DNA of 64,000 nucleotides from Candidatus Fimadaptatus faecigallinarum (GTDB lineage Bacteria > Bacillota > Clostridia > Christensenellales > Aristaeellaceae): contig DVNK01000024.1 of assembly GCA_018714445.1 (NCBI GenBank), positions 62,001 through 126,000 of the forward strand, written 5' to 3'. Every line of letters starts with the position of its first letter. The first letter of the stretch is position 1. The notes under the pieces were generated by a model. It saw only the letters and a list, made by a program, of their open reading frames with translations. It was not told the DNA's origin and made no database searches. Positions 51,341 to 60,586 of this stretch are shown one piece after another. A program made the position numbers and the translations under genes.

Positions 51341-51404
51341 CTATATCAAGTTAACCCGATGCTTTAGCTGTCAAGCGATTAATATATTTTACGGAGGCGA
51401 TAGC

Positions 51405-52913
51405 ATGAGATACGTGGTTCAGCCCTACATAAAGCGCGCGCACATACGCCCTGAGGTCTATGGCAACTTCTCGGAGCACCTGGGCCGGTGCATATACGAG
51501 GGCGTGTTTGTCGGCAAGGACTCGCCGATACCCAATGTGAACGGCATGCGGTGCGACGTAGTGGATGCGCTCAAGCGCATGCATCTGCCGGCGCTGAGGT
51601 GGCCGGGCGGCTGCTTTGCCGACACATATCACTGGATGGACGGCATAGGCCCGGTGGCACAGCGCAAGCGCATAGTCAATACCAACTGGGGCGGCGTGGT
51701 CGAGGACAACTCGTTTGGCACGCATGAGTTCATGGAGCTGTGCCGGCAGGTGGGCTGTGAGCCGTACATAAACGGCAACCTGGGCAGCGGCACGGTGCGA
51801 GAGATGAGCGAATGGGTCGAGTACATGACGTCGGACGGCGAGTCGCCGATGAGCGAGCTGAGGCGGCAAAATGGCCAGCAGGCGCCGTGGAAGGTCAAGT
51901 ATTTCGGCGTAGGCAACGAGAACTGGGGCTGCGGCGGCAACATGACGGCCGACTACTATGCGGACGAGTACCGCAGGTATCAGACCTATCTCAACAACTA
52001 CGGCGACAATAAGCTCTATAAAATAGCGTGCGGCCCGGGCACCAGCCCCGAGAATCCCAACTACGACTGGACTGACACGCTGATGCGCAAGGCGGGCCGC
52101 ATGATGGATGGCCTGTCGCTGCACTACTATACGACCATAGGCAGCGACTGGAATCATAAGGGCCATGCGACCGGCTTTACCCAGGACGACTATTACGACA
52201 CCATCGGCAAGTGCTACTTCATGGAGCAGCTGCTGACCGGCCATTCGGCGATAATGGATCGCTACGATCCGGACCGGCGCGTGGGCCTGATAGTCGACGA
52301 GTGGGGCACGTGGTTCGACGTCGAGCCGGGCACCAACCCGGGCTTCCTGTATCAGCAGAACACTATGCGCGACGCCATGGTAGCGGGCGTGACGCTGAAC
52401 TGCTTCAACAAGCATGCCGCGCGCGTGCACATGGCCAACATCGCACAGCTGATAAACGTGCTGCAGGCAGTGGCGCTGACCGATGGCGAGCGCATGCTGC
52501 TGACGCCCACGTTCCACGTATTCGAGATGTACGCAGTGCATCAGGGCGCGGAACTGGTCGAGAGCCATATCGCCGATGAGACCCGCACCGCGCCTAACGG
52601 CTTCGTGCTGCCGGGCGTATCCGAGTCGGCGTCGGTGGACGCTCAGGGACGGCTGAACGTAACGCTGTGCAACACGGCGCTGGACGCGGCAAAGCCCGTT
52701 GAAATGCTGCTGGATTCCAGCGATATGAAGCTGGTCGAAGGCCGGATACTCACCGGCGCGATGGGCGACTTCAACGATTTTGATGCGCCTGAGCGCGTGC
52801 ACAGCGATGAGTTCGATGCGGTTGCGTGTGATAAGGCCGTCTCGGGCACTGAGGTGCGGTTCACGCTGCCGGCGTGTTCGGTGGTGCGGCTGACGTTTGA
52901 GGCCGCGAAGTAA
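51405..52913 (+). CDS. abfA: GH51 α-L-arabinofuranosidase
   Basis: Releases terminal arabinose from arabinoxylan or arabinan oligosaccharides. The 502-residue protein is a GH51 enzyme: [17 protein letters not shown] at the start, [15 protein letters not shown], the acid/base Glu172 in [12 protein letters not shown], the nucleophile Glu299 in [19 protein letters not shown], and a C-terminal β-sandwich. No signal peptide, so it acts on imported oligosaccharides in the cytoplasm. ACGGAGG precedes ATG 51405; the frame upstream is not supported. A divergent ArsR-type regulator and the promoter motif shared with xylB point to pentose-specific control. Confidence 0.95.
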   Translation: MRYVVQPYIKRAHIRPEVYGNFSEHLGRCIYEGVFVGKDSPIPNVNGMRCDVVDALKRMHLPALRWPGGCFADTYHWMDGIGPVAQRKRIVNTNWGGVVEDNSFGTHEFMELCRQVGCEPYINGNLGSGTVREMSEWVEYMTSDGESPMSELRRQNGQQAPWKVKYFGVGNENWGCGGNMTADYYADEYRRYQTYLNNYGDNKLYKIACGPGTSPENPNYDWTDTLMRKAGRMMDGLSLHYYTTIGSDWNHKGHATGFTQDDYYDTIGKCYFMEQLLTGHSAIMDRYDPDRRVGLIVDEWGTWFDVEPGTNPGFLYQQNTMRDAMVAGVTLNCFNKHAARVHMANIAQLINVLQAVALTDGERMLLTPTFHVFEMYAVHQGAELVESHIADETRTAPNGFVLPGVSESASVDAQGRLNVTLCNTALDAAKPVEMLLDSSDMKLVEGRILTGAMGDFNDFDAPERVHSDEFDAVACDKAVSGTEVRFTLPACSVVRLTFEAAK

Positions 52914-53287
52914 TGCGGATCATGCCGCGCGTGGCGTGCGCCTAATGCGCCGCGGCCATGTGCGGGCGACCTGCGTCGACGCTGCGCCATAGCCGGGTCA
53001 GGCGCGATATGCGCAAACTCATGGCTCGGGCGCACGTTGGTCAGGCATGGCGGTATGAATTATCCAAAGAATATGGCAAGTCCGGGCGGCGCAGATGCGT
53101 TGCCCGGTTTTTGCGCGGCGGTCGGCTTGCGCGGCGTTGAGGCCTGTCATTTGCGCAGTGGCGCCAGCGCTTGCTGCTACAAGCGCGCTGCGTGCGGATT
53201 GCGGTTGGATGCGCGTGCACCCGTGCGCGGCGTCGCCTGCGACTTGCCCCGTGAAGGCATATAACGGTAAATTAACCGTAAACTGCC
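52914..53287. other. Spacer between abfA and the pheS promoter
   Basis: About 370 bases with no recognised gene. A GC-rich foldback lies right after abfA (about 52925-52960) but without T-run. Confidence 0.5.
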
Positions 53288-53316
53288 TTGCAAAAAGGCG
53301 CGCACGAGGCTATAAT
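53288..53316 (+). promoter_or_regulatory. Promoter of the pheST transcript
   Basis: TTGCAA (53288-53293), 17 bases, TATAAT (53311-53316), directly before the T-box leader. Confidence 0.85.
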
Positions 53317-53322
53317 CGACTC

Positions 53323-53578
53323 AATAGCTGTGATGGAGAGAGTACCGCCATGTCAGGCCCTTCAGAGAGGCGCGCCATGGGCTGCGAGCGCGCCGGGATG
53401 CTGCCGGGCGGGAAGTTCACTCCGGAGCTGGCGGACTGAAGGCGAATGCAGGTAGGCCCGTTCGGAGTCACGCCCGTTATGCGCGTGAGAGGTTAGGCGC
53501 GTCCGCGTCCGACAAATCTTGGGTGGTACAGCGCGAGCTATGGCTCTCGCCCCTTTGCGTGGGGCGAGGGCTTTTTTT
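53323..53578 (+). promoter_or_regulatory. T-box riboswitch (tRNA-Phe sensing) before pheST
   Basis: The leader has the AGAGAGTA turn of stem I (about 53336-53343), a candidate TTC (Phe) specifier at 53416-53418, the T-box TGGGTGGTACAGCG (53520-53533) and a terminator just downstream. Uncharged tRNA-Phe would stabilise the antiterminator and raise pheST expression. The T-box has ACAGCG where ACCGCG is usual; the UGGU that pairs with the tRNA acceptor end is intact. Identification of the specifier is by eye; the downstream genes strongly support Phe. Confidence 0.9.
53543..53578 (+). terminator. T-box regulatory terminator
   Basis: An 11-bp stem (53543-53553 with 53561-53571) followed by seven T (53572-53578); mutually exclusive with the antiterminator that contains the T-box. 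Confidence 0.92.
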
Positions 53579-53646
53579 ATCGATGGAAGCGGCGACGCGA
53601 CGTCGGACGGCGTGCGCCGCATGAGTATTGAAAGGATGGATGAAAA

Positions 53647-54669
53647 GTGCGCGAACAACTGGAAAACATGCTGCGCGACGCGCTCGGGGAGCTTGAAAGC
53701 GTCCAGAGCAGCGCCGCACTGGAGGCGCTGCGCGTGCGCCTGCTGGGCAAGAAGGGCGAGCTGACCGCGTTGCTGCGCGGCATGGGCAAGCTCTCGCCCG
53801 AGGAGCGCCCCGCTATGGGCCAGCTGGTCAATAGCGTGCGCAGCCAGATAGAATCCGCGATGGATGCGCGCGCCGCAAGCATCGCCGAGGCCGAAAAGCA
53901 GGCCCGCCTGCGCGAGGAGGCCATAGACGTCACGCTGCCCGGCCCGACGCGCCAGGTCGGCGCGCTGCACCCGATCTCGCTGGCTGAGAACGCGCTGATG
54001 GACATATTCACCGGAATGGGCTTTGAGGTCGTGCAGGGCCCCGAGATAGAGCTGGATCACTTCAACTTCGAGCTTATGAACCTGCCCAAGAACCACCCCG
54101 CCCGCGACGCGCAGGACACGTTCTACATATCCGACAACGTGCTGCTGCGCACGCATACCTCGCCGGTGCAGGCGCGCATCATGACCACGCGCAAGCCGCC
54201 GATACGCATCGTGTGCCCGGGCCGCGTGTACCGCGCCGACGAGGCTGACGCGTCGCATTCGCCGGTGTTCCATCAGATGGAGGGCCTGGTCATAGACGAG
54301 CACATAACTATGGGCGACCTCAAGGGCACGCTGGACACGTTTGCCAAGGCGATGTTTGGCGAGCACGTGTCGACGCGGTTCCGGCCGTCGTTCTTCCCGT
54401 TCACTGAGCCGTCGGCCGAAGTCGACGTAAGCTGCGCGGGCTGCGGCGGCAAGGGCTGCCGCATATGCAAGGGCACGGGCTGGCTGGAGATACTGGGCGC
54501 GGGCATGGTAAATCCGCATGTGCTGGAGATGTGCGGCATAGACCCGGAGCGCTATACCGGATTCGCGTTCGGCATGGGCATAGAGCGCGTGGCGATACTC
54601 AAGTATCAGCTGCCGGACATGCGTTGCCTGTACGAAAACGACGTGCGACTGCTCAGCCAGTTCAAATAG
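53647..54669 (+). CDS. pheS: Phenylalanyl-tRNA synthetase α subunit
   Basis: Catalytic subunit of the α2β2 class II synthetase. The 340 residues have an N-terminal coiled coil (about 1-85) for tRNA-Phe contact and the class II core: HPISLAENALMDIFTGMGFEV, HPARDAQDTFYIS, LLRTHTSPVQARIM, PGRVYRADEADASHSPVFHQMEGLVI (motif 2) and FAFGMGIERVAILKYQ (motif 3). The start is GTG 53647, with AAGGA 11 bases upstream; a nearby ATG is out of frame. Controlled by the T-box upstream, followed by pheT after 13 bases. Confidence 0.97.
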   Translation: MREQLENMLRDALGELESVQSSAALEALRVRLLGKKGELTALLRGMGKLSPEERPAMGQLVNSVRSQIESAMDARAASIAEAEKQARLREEAIDVTLPGPTRQVGALHPISLAENALMDIFTGMGFEVVQGPEIELDHFNFELMNLPKNHPARDAQDTFYISDNVLLRTHTSPVQARIMTTRKPPIRIVCPGRVYRADEADASHSPVFHQMEGLVIDEHITMGDLKGTLDTFAKAMFGEHVSTRFRPSFFPFTEPSAEVDVSCAGCGGKGCRICKGTGWLEILGAGMVNPHVLEMCGIDPERYTGFAFGMGIERVAILKYQLPDMRCLYENDVRLLSQFK

Positions 54670-54682
54670 GAGGAAGCAAACG

Positions 54683-57100
54683 ATGTTAGCACCGCTCAAG
54701 TGGCTAGGTGAATACGTAGATATAGACATTGCGACCGACGAGTATGTGCGGCGCATGATAATGGCCGGCAACGGCGTCGAGGGCACGTCCACGACCGGCA
54801 GCCAGTTCAACAAGGTGGTCGTGGGCTATGTGGTGAGCTGCGTCGACCATCCGAACTCCGACCATCTGCACCTGTGCATGGTGGACGTGGGCGCGGGCGA
54901 GCCGATACAGATAGTCTGCGGCGCGCCCAACGTGCACGCGGGCATGCGCGTGGCGGCGGCGCTGGACGGCGCGCAGTTGCCGGGCGGCGTCAAGATACGC
55001 CGCAGCAAGATGCGCGGCGAGGTGTCCAACGGCATGCTGTGCTCGGGGCCGGAGCTGGACGTGCCGGCGTCGCTGTACCCCAACATAGGCGACGAGGGCA
55101 TAATCGAGATATTCGAGGACGTCGCGCCGGGCACCGACGTAAAGCAGGTGTTCGGTCTGGGCGACGACGTGGTTGACTTCGAGGTGCTGGCCAATCGCCC
55201 CGACTGCCTGAGCATATGGGGCATGGCGCGCGAGTCGGCGGCGGTGCTGGGCAAGAAGTACAAGGCGCCCGACCTGACCGTGCGCGAGGCCGACGTGGAC
55301 GACATGTCAAAGAGCGTATCGATAGAGGTGCGCGACAGCGACCTGTGCCCGCGCTATATCGGCAAGCTGATACGCAACGTGCGCATAGCGCCGTCGCCCA
55401 AGTGGCTGCGCGAGTACCTGTATGCGGCCGGCATGCGCCCGATAAACAACATAGTCGACATAACCAACTTCGTCATGATAGAGACCGGCAACCCGATGCA
55501 CGCGTTCGACATGAGCAAGGTGCGCGACGGCAAGATAATCGTGCGCCGCGCCGCGCCGGGCGAGATACTGACGACGCTGGACGGCAAGCAGCGCGAGCTC
55601 GACGAGAGCATGCTGGTCATAGCCGACGGCCAGCAGGCGACCGGCCTGGCGGGCATAATGGGCGGCGAGGAGTCCGAGATAACCGAGGGCACCCACGACG
55701 TGCTGTTCGAGTGCGCGGCGTTCGACCGCACCTGCATCCGCCTTACCAGCCGCCATCTGGGCATGCGCACCGACGCGTCGGGCCACTACGAGCGCGGCGT
55801 GTGCCCGGCGATGAGCATGGACGCGATGATGCGCGCGTGTCAGCTGGTCAATATGCTGGACGCGGGCGACGTGGCGCCGGGCATCGTGGACATATACCCG
55901 AACCCCGCGCCCGAGACCGTAATAAAGGCGTCGGTCAAGCGCATACAGCAGCACATTGGCATCGATGTGCCGGCCGAGCGCATGGTCGAGATACTGGACA
56001 GCCTGGATATAATGACCCAGCGCGACGGCGACGAGCTGACCTGCCATGTGCCGAAATACCGCATGGATATGGAGAGCTATGCCGACGTGTCCGAGGAAGT
56101 GCTGCGGCTGTACGGCTACGACGCGATACCGTCGACGCTGATGACCGGCGTCACGATGCGCGGCGGCAAGAACCACGACCACATAGTCGTGGATCGCGTG
56201 CGCAACGTGCTGCTGGCGGTGGGCGGCTATGAGATACAGACGTATTCGTTCATAAGCCCGCAGGATATCGAGAAGCTGGGCCTGCCCGCGGATGATGCGC
56301 GGCTCAACCCGGTGCGGCTGCTCAACCCGCTGGGCGAGGACACCTCGGTGATGCGCACCACGCTCACTCCGTCGATGCTCCAGACGCTCAGCTACAACAT
56401 GAACCACGGCAATCCGCAGGCGCTGCTGTTCGAGACCGCGGTGCGCTTTGAAAAGACCGACGAGATGGCGCACACACCCGATGGCAAGCTGGCCAACCTG
56501 CCCAATGAGAAGCCCACGCTGGCGATAGGCATGTATGGCGGCGACGCCGACTTCTACAAGCTCAAGTTCGTGGTGGACGCGCTGCTGACGCACTTCGGCG
56601 AGCAGGGCAAGTACGCCGCGCAGGGCGGCGCGCACTATCATCCGGGCCGGCGCGCGACGGTGAGCGTGAACGGCCAGGCGGTGGGTCAGCTGGGCGAGAT
56701 ACATCCCGACGTGGCGGCGGCGTTCGGCATGGAGGGCAAGCGCGTGTACGTGGCCGAGATAGACCTGACGGCGCTGGACGCCAACGTGCCGCCGATAGAG
56801 GCGCCCAAGCCGATACCGCGGTTCCCGGCGGTCAGCCGCGACCTGGCGCTGGTCATGGACGAGAGCCAGCCGGTGGGCGAGGTCATGGACGAGATAGCGC
56901 ACGCGGCCGGCAAGATCTGCGAGGCGGTCAACGTGTTCGACGTGTACCGCGGCGAGCAGTTGGGCGCGGGCAAGAAGTCGGTAGCGTTCTCGCTGACGCT
57001 GCGCGCGTCCGACCGCACGCTGGTCGAGGACGAGATAAACGCCGCGATGAAGAAGGTCGTGGGCAACTGCGCGCACAAGTTCGGCGCACAGATTCGCTGA
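54683..57100 (+). CDS. pheT: Phenylalanyl-tRNA synthetase β subunit
   Basis: Non-catalytic partner subunit with editing function. The 805 residues hold the N-terminal LAPLKWLGEYVDID, a tRNA-binding OB domain (about 40-150: VVGYVVSCVDHPNSDHLHLC, IVCGAPNVHAGMRVAAAL), the B3/B4 editing domain (NIVDITNFVMIETGNPMHAFD), B5, the catalytic-like core and the C-terminal FDX anticodon-binding domain (FPAVSRDLALVMDE, VNVFDVYRGEQLGAGKKSVA). AGGAGGAAG precedes the ATG. A terminator lies 30 bases after the stop. In the beginning of the gene four of five isoleucines are ATA. Confidence 0.97.
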   Translation: MLAPLKWLGEYVDIDIATDEYVRRMIMAGNGVEGTSTTGSQFNKVVVGYVVSCVDHPNSDHLHLCMVDVGAGEPIQIVCGAPNVHAGMRVAAALDGAQLPGGVKIRRSKMRGEVSNGMLCSGPELDVPASLYPNIGDEGIIEIFEDVAPGTDVKQVFGLGDDVVDFEVLANRPDCLSIWGMARESAAVLGKKYKAPDLTVREADVDDMSKSVSIEVRDSDLCPRYIGKLIRNVRIAPSPKWLREYLYAAGMRPINNIVDITNFVMIETGNPMHAFDMSKVRDGKIIVRRAAPGEILTTLDGKQRELDESMLVIADGQQATGLAGIMGGEESEITEGTHDVLFECAAFDRTCIRLTSRHLGMRTDASGHYERGVCPAMSMDAMMRACQLVNMLDAGDVAPGIVDIYPNPAPETVIKASVKRIQQHIGIDVPAERMVEILDSLDIMTQRDGDELTCHVPKYRMDMESYADVSEEVLRLYGYDAIPSTLMTGVTMRGGKNHDHIVVDRVRNVLLAVGGYEIQTYSFISPQDIEKLGLPADDARLNPVRLLNPLGEDTSVMRTTLTPSMLQTLSYNMNHGNPQALLFETAVRFEKTDEMAHTPDGKLANLPNEKPTLAIGMYGGDADFYKLKFVVDALLTHFGEQGKYAAQGGAHYHPGRRATVSVNGQAVGQLGEIHPDVAAAFGMEGKRVYVAEIDLTALDANVPPIEAPKPIPRFPAVSRDLALVMDESQPVGEVMDEIAHAAGKICEAVNVFDVYRGEQLGAGKKSVAFSLTLRASDRTLVEDEINAAMKKVVGNCAHKFGAQIR

Positions 57101-57130
57101 TGCGGCTCAATGGCGTGAATGACTGATTAT

Positions 57131-57157
57131 GCGCGGGGCGTAAGCTCCGCGCTTTTT
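57131..57157 (+). terminator. Terminator of pheST
   Basis: A 9-bp stem with a GTAA loop (57131-57139 with 57144-57152, one G-U) followed by TTTTT. Confidence 0.92.
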
Positions 57158-57442
57158 GCGCTGAGCGAGCGCTTTGCGTTGAGTTGCGCGCATCGAGCAA
57201 TTGCGCTTTGGCGATGGCTGTTCTGGGAAAGCGTTGACAGACTTCGTTGGCAGACGTGTTGTGCCCTGCGAATCGTCGCTGAGCTGATGTGGATCAACCG
57301 GCGTGCGGCGTGCGGACGATGGCGCAATGCGGCGCTGGGCACCCTGCACAGCCAAAAGTTTGCATTGACGGCAGTTGGGTATGGACTTGCACGCAAAAAT
57401 GTCGTATCATTACTATAAGAATACAGACGTGGGGTGAGGAGT
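57158..57442. other. Spacer upstream of the OYE gene
   Basis: About 285 bases, no gene seen. The AT-rich end (57395-57425) has TATCAT and CTATAAG stretches that could hold a -10, but no promoter can be fixed. Confidence 0.45.
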
Positions 57443-58753
57443 ATGCAGCATCAGAAGTTCAACTACAAGTCGTTGGACGAGATCCGCGCGCGGGCGCAGG
57501 AGGTCGGCGCATGGTTGCCGCTGTCGGATGATATATCGATACTGTCGACACCGGTCGAAATAAACGGACGCAAGCTGCCCAACAGGTTCGCGCTCCAGCC
57601 TATGGAGGGCACGGACGGCACCGAGGACGGACGTCCGGGCGAACTGACGATACGCCGTTATGAGCGGTTCGCGGCGGGTGGCGCGGCGCTGATATGGTTT
57701 GAGGCCGTGGCCACTGCGCCCGAGGTGCGTGCCAGCGCGCATCAGCTGCGCATAACGCCGGAAAACGTGGACGACTTCAAGCGCCTGGTCGAGCGCATGA
57801 AGGAGATCGGCCTAAAGCAAAACGGTTTTGAGCCGATGATAATAATGCAGGCCACCAATTCAGGCCGGTACAGCAAGCCGCATGGCTATCCCGAGCCGCT
57901 GATAGCGTATAACAATCCGATATTCGAGGGCGACCAGCCGATAGACGCCAGCCGCATACTCTCGGACGATCAGCTCAGGCATTATGAGTCGCTGTTCGGG
58001 CCGGCGTGCAAGCTGGCGCAGCAGGCCGGGTTTGACGGCATGGATGTGAAGTGCTGCCACAGGTACCTGGCCTGCGAGCTGCTCAGCGCGTTCACGCGCC
58101 CGGGCGAGTACGGCGGCAGCTTTGAGAACCGCACGCGCTTCTACCGCAATGCGATAGCGGCGGCTAAGGCTGAGGCGCGCGGCGACTTCCTGATAACCAG
58201 CCGGCTCAACGTATACGACGGGTTTGAGTATCCGTATGGCTTTGGCGTCAAGCCCGAGACCGGACTTGAGCCGCAGTTGGATGAAGGCGTCAAGCTGGCG
58301 CGGATGCTGCGCGACGAATTCGGCTTCAAGCTGCTTGACATAACGATAGGCAATCCCTACAAGAACCCGCATGTGAATCGCCCCTACGACAACGGCGCAT
58401 ACATACCCGACGAGCACCCGCTGTACGGCGAGGGACGCATGATGAAATGCGTGGCCGAGATACAGGCGGCGATACCCGAGGTGCCGGTCATAGGTTCCGC
58501 GTACAGCTACCTGCGGCAGTTCTCGCCGAATCTGGCGGCGGGCATGATAGCGGGCGGACATGCGGCGATGGCGGGCTTTGGGCGCATGGCGTTCGCATAC
58601 CCGGACTTCCCCAACGACGTGCTCAAGAAGGGCGAGTTGGATCCCAAGAAGGTGTGCATAACCTGCGGCCAGTGCGCGGCGCTGCTGCGTGCGGGCATAC
58701 CGGCGGGCTGCGTGGCACGCGACCGCGAGTTCTACAAGCCGCCCAAGGCATGA
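57443..58753 (+). CDS. NADH:flavin oxidoreductase, Old Yellow Enzyme family, with Cys cluster
   Basis: A 436-residue FMN-binding TIM barrel. Family blocks: LPNRFALQPMEGTDG, RRYERFAAGGAALIWFEAVA, QATNSGRYSKP, GFDGMDVKCCHRYLACELLSAF, the RPGEYGGSFENRTRF strand, and MIAGGHAAMAGFGRMAFAYPDF near the phosphate site. The C-terminus has CITCGQCAALLRAGIPAGC, a CX2CX2CX11C set like the [4Fe-4S] ligands of 2,4-dienoyl-CoA reductase, but the flavodoxin-like NADPH domain that follows in that enzyme is absent. Thus electrons must come from a partner. Substrate unknown (enoate or similar). ATG 57443 follows GGGGTGAGGAG. Confidence 0.88.
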   Translation: MQHQKFNYKSLDEIRARAQEVGAWLPLSDDISILSTPVEINGRKLPNRFALQPMEGTDGTEDGRPGELTIRRYERFAAGGAALIWFEAVATAPEVRASAHQLRITPENVDDFKRLVERMKEIGLKQNGFEPMIIMQATNSGRYSKPHGYPEPLIAYNNPIFEGDQPIDASRILSDDQLRHYESLFGPACKLAQQAGFDGMDVKCCHRYLACELLSAFTRPGEYGGSFENRTRFYRNAIAAAKAEARGDFLITSRLNVYDGFEYPYGFGVKPETGLEPQLDEGVKLARMLRDEFGFKLLDITIGNPYKNPHVNRPYDNGAYIPDEHPLYGEGRMMKCVAEIQAAIPEVPVIGSAYSYLRQFSPNLAAGMIAGGHAAMAGFGRMAFAYPDFPNDVLKKGELDPKKVCITCGQCAALLRAGIPAGCVARDREFYKPPKA

Positions 58754-59115
58754 CGGCGCATTGAGACGCCAAGCAGATCGATTCTATGTAGTTTATTAAA
58801 GCATGCCGCCCCGGTGCGTTTAAGCGCGTCGGGGCGGTTGCGCGTTTATATGGGCGGCTTATGCTTGTATCATCGAGTCCGGTGGCATGTGATATGGCGA
58901 CCGGTCGATTGAGCGGGTTTGATTTTATGCGCATGGGTGGCGGCATGTAAGGAGGCGGCGGTTAAAGCACGTCGGCCGCCATGCTACGCGTTTTACCCGC
59001 AGATGCGGCATGCTCTGCCTGGGCGGGATGCGGTTTGCTGAACAAGCGGTTGGGACTATGCGCCATGACGGCAATGTATACGGCCTGACCGCCATGCCCG
59101 ACGCGTGCAAAAATT
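58754..59115. other. Spacer between OYE gene and cobT promoter
   Basis: About 360 bases. A hairpin CCGCCCCG/CGGGGCGG (58806-58813 with 58830-58837) may end the OYE transcript, though its T-run is poor. Otherwise nothing recognised. Confidence 0.5.
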
Positions 59116-59124
59116 TGTTACAAT
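59116..59124 (+). promoter_or_regulatory. Extended -10 promoter of cobT
   Basis: TG-T-TACAAT (TACAAT at 59119-59124) is an extended -10 without matching -35. It would give a leader of about 150 bases holding two small hairpins (near 59172-59193 and 59197-59216). Confidence 0.5.
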
Positions 59125-59280
59125 CGTGCACTTTGATATCGAGTTGGGTGTTGGCGGCGCAGTGAACGCGGGCACAGGCAGGAATTCGAGCCTGTCGGCG
59201 CGAATATATGCGCCGTAGATTTATCTTGCAGTGTTAAAAGATATGCGACATAACTGTATGAAGCAGGGGTGAAATACACT

Positions 59281-60363
59281 ATGGATTTCAAGATCGAAGG
59301 CATAGCGCCTGCGGACGCGCATGCAGTGGCCAGCGCGCGCAGATACATAGACGCACTAGCCAAGCCGCTGGGTTCGCTGGGCGAACTGGAGGCGATAGTC
59401 GAAAAGCTGGCGGGGATATTTGGCCGCATACCGCGCGATATAGCCAGTAAGCGAATGCTGATATTCTGTGCGGACAACGGCGTGCATGCGCAGGGGATCT
59501 CGCCGGTGCCTCAGTCGGTTACGCGGGTTCAGGCGATAAACATAGCCAACGGTCTGACCGGCGTGGGTCGGCTGGCTGAATGCGCGCATGTGGAGCTTGA
59601 GACGTATGACGTGGGCATAAACGCGCCGGCCGCCGAGTGCGCGCCGCTTATCGACCGCAAGATAATGTCCGGCACGCGCGACTTTACGCAGGGTCCCGCG
59701 ATAGGCCGCGACAATGCGATAGCCGCGCTGGAGGTGGGCCGCGAAGCCGCACACAAGGCCGCGCGCGAAGGCGTGAAGGTCATCGGTCTGGGTGAGATGG
59801 GCATATGCAATACCTGCACGTCGTCGGCGGTGCTGTCGGCGCTGACCGGCGCGGACGCTGACGTGACGGTGGGGCGCGGCGCGGGGCTGAGCCCTGAGCA
59901 GTTCGCGCTCAAGCGCGACGTGGTGCGCCGCGGCATAGCGCTGAACGCGCCCGATCCGTCAGATCCGATAGATGTGCTCTCAAAGGTCGGCGGGCTGGAC
60001 ATATGCGCGATGACCGGCGCGTATCTGGGCGCGGCGCAGGCGCGCATAGCGGTAGTGATAGATGGGTTCATAGGCATGGTGTCGGCATTGTGCGCGGTCA
60101 GGCTGGCGCCGCAGGCGCGGGACTTCATGTTCGGGTCGCACGTCTCGGCTGAGCCGGCGTTCCAGCTGGCGGCGCGCGGCGTGGGCATAGAGCCCAAGCT
60201 CAACCTGGGCATGCGCCTGGGCGAAGGCAGCGGCTGTCCGATAATGATGCAGATAATGGACGACGCGCTGTTTACGATGAATACGATGGCGTCGTTTGAG
60301 CAGGCCGACATAGACATGAACGACTACGTGGACATACGCGAGCAGGACAAGACCTCGAATTGA
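59281..60363 (+). CDS. cobT: Nicotinate-nucleotide-dimethylbenzimidazole phosphoribosyltransferase
   Basis: Makes α-ribazole phosphate for the lower ligand of cobalamin. The 360-residue protein matches CobT: YIDALAKPLGSLGELE, FCADNGVHAQGISPVPQSVT, GVGRLAECAHVELETYDVG, GEMGICNTCTSSAVLSAL, GLDICAMTGAYLGAAQ, FGSHVSAEPA and NLGMRLGEGSGCPIMM with the catalytic Glu. The usual GEMGIGNTT block reads GEMGICNTC here, introducing two cysteines. ATG 59281 is used; GTG 59269 sits directly on the binding site. No other cobalamin genes are nearby, so it may serve salvage or lower-ligand exchange. Confidence 0.93.
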   Translation: MDFKIEGIAPADAHAVASARRYIDALAKPLGSLGELEAIVEKLAGIFGRIPRDIASKRMLIFCADNGVHAQGISPVPQSVTRVQAINIANGLTGVGRLAECAHVELETYDVGINAPAAECAPLIDRKIMSGTRDFTQGPAIGRDNAIAALEVGREAAHKAAREGVKVIGLGEMGICNTCTSSAVLSALTGADADVTVGRGAGLSPEQFALKRDVVRRGIALNAPDPSDPIDVLSKVGGLDICAMTGAYLGAAQARIAVVIDGFIGMVSALCAVRLAPQARDFMFGSHVSAEPAFQLAARGVGIEPKLNLGMRLGEGSGCPIMMQIMDDALFTMNTMASFEQADIDMNDYVDIREQDKTSN

Positions 60364-60535
60364 GCCGGTGCAGCGCGCCATGCCTCCGGCGCTCAGCCGC
60401 GACTGTTGTCGACCGGACGCGTGCAAAATGATGGAATGGCCGCCGACCGTTGCGAATTTTGCCTTAATTTTGCATATTGCGCGACAAAATCTCTGTACGG
60501 GCGCGCGCGCTAATGCAGCCTTAACGCGCGGGCGC

Positions 60536-60541
60536 TATAAT
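60536..60541 (+). promoter_or_regulatory. -10 element of pgi
   Basis: A perfect TATAAT, 45 bases before the pgi start. The -35 region is not recognisable. Confidence 0.55.
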
Positions 60542-60586
60542 ATACAGGCAGGATTGTTTTCAAGCCAACTACCGGAGGGATTGCAG

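Noticed and set aside
55307-57076. A 589-codon frame antisense to pheT
   Set aside because: A shadow of the GC-rich coding strand; His/Arg/Ala-rich, no binding site, no family resemblance. The same holds for other long antisense frames (for example over lysC, argS, hydB, xylB and pgi).
59160-59216. tRNA or tRNA-like element in the cobT leader (TTCGAGCC stretch)
   Set aside because: The loop has eight bases and no matching acceptor or anticodon stem could be built.
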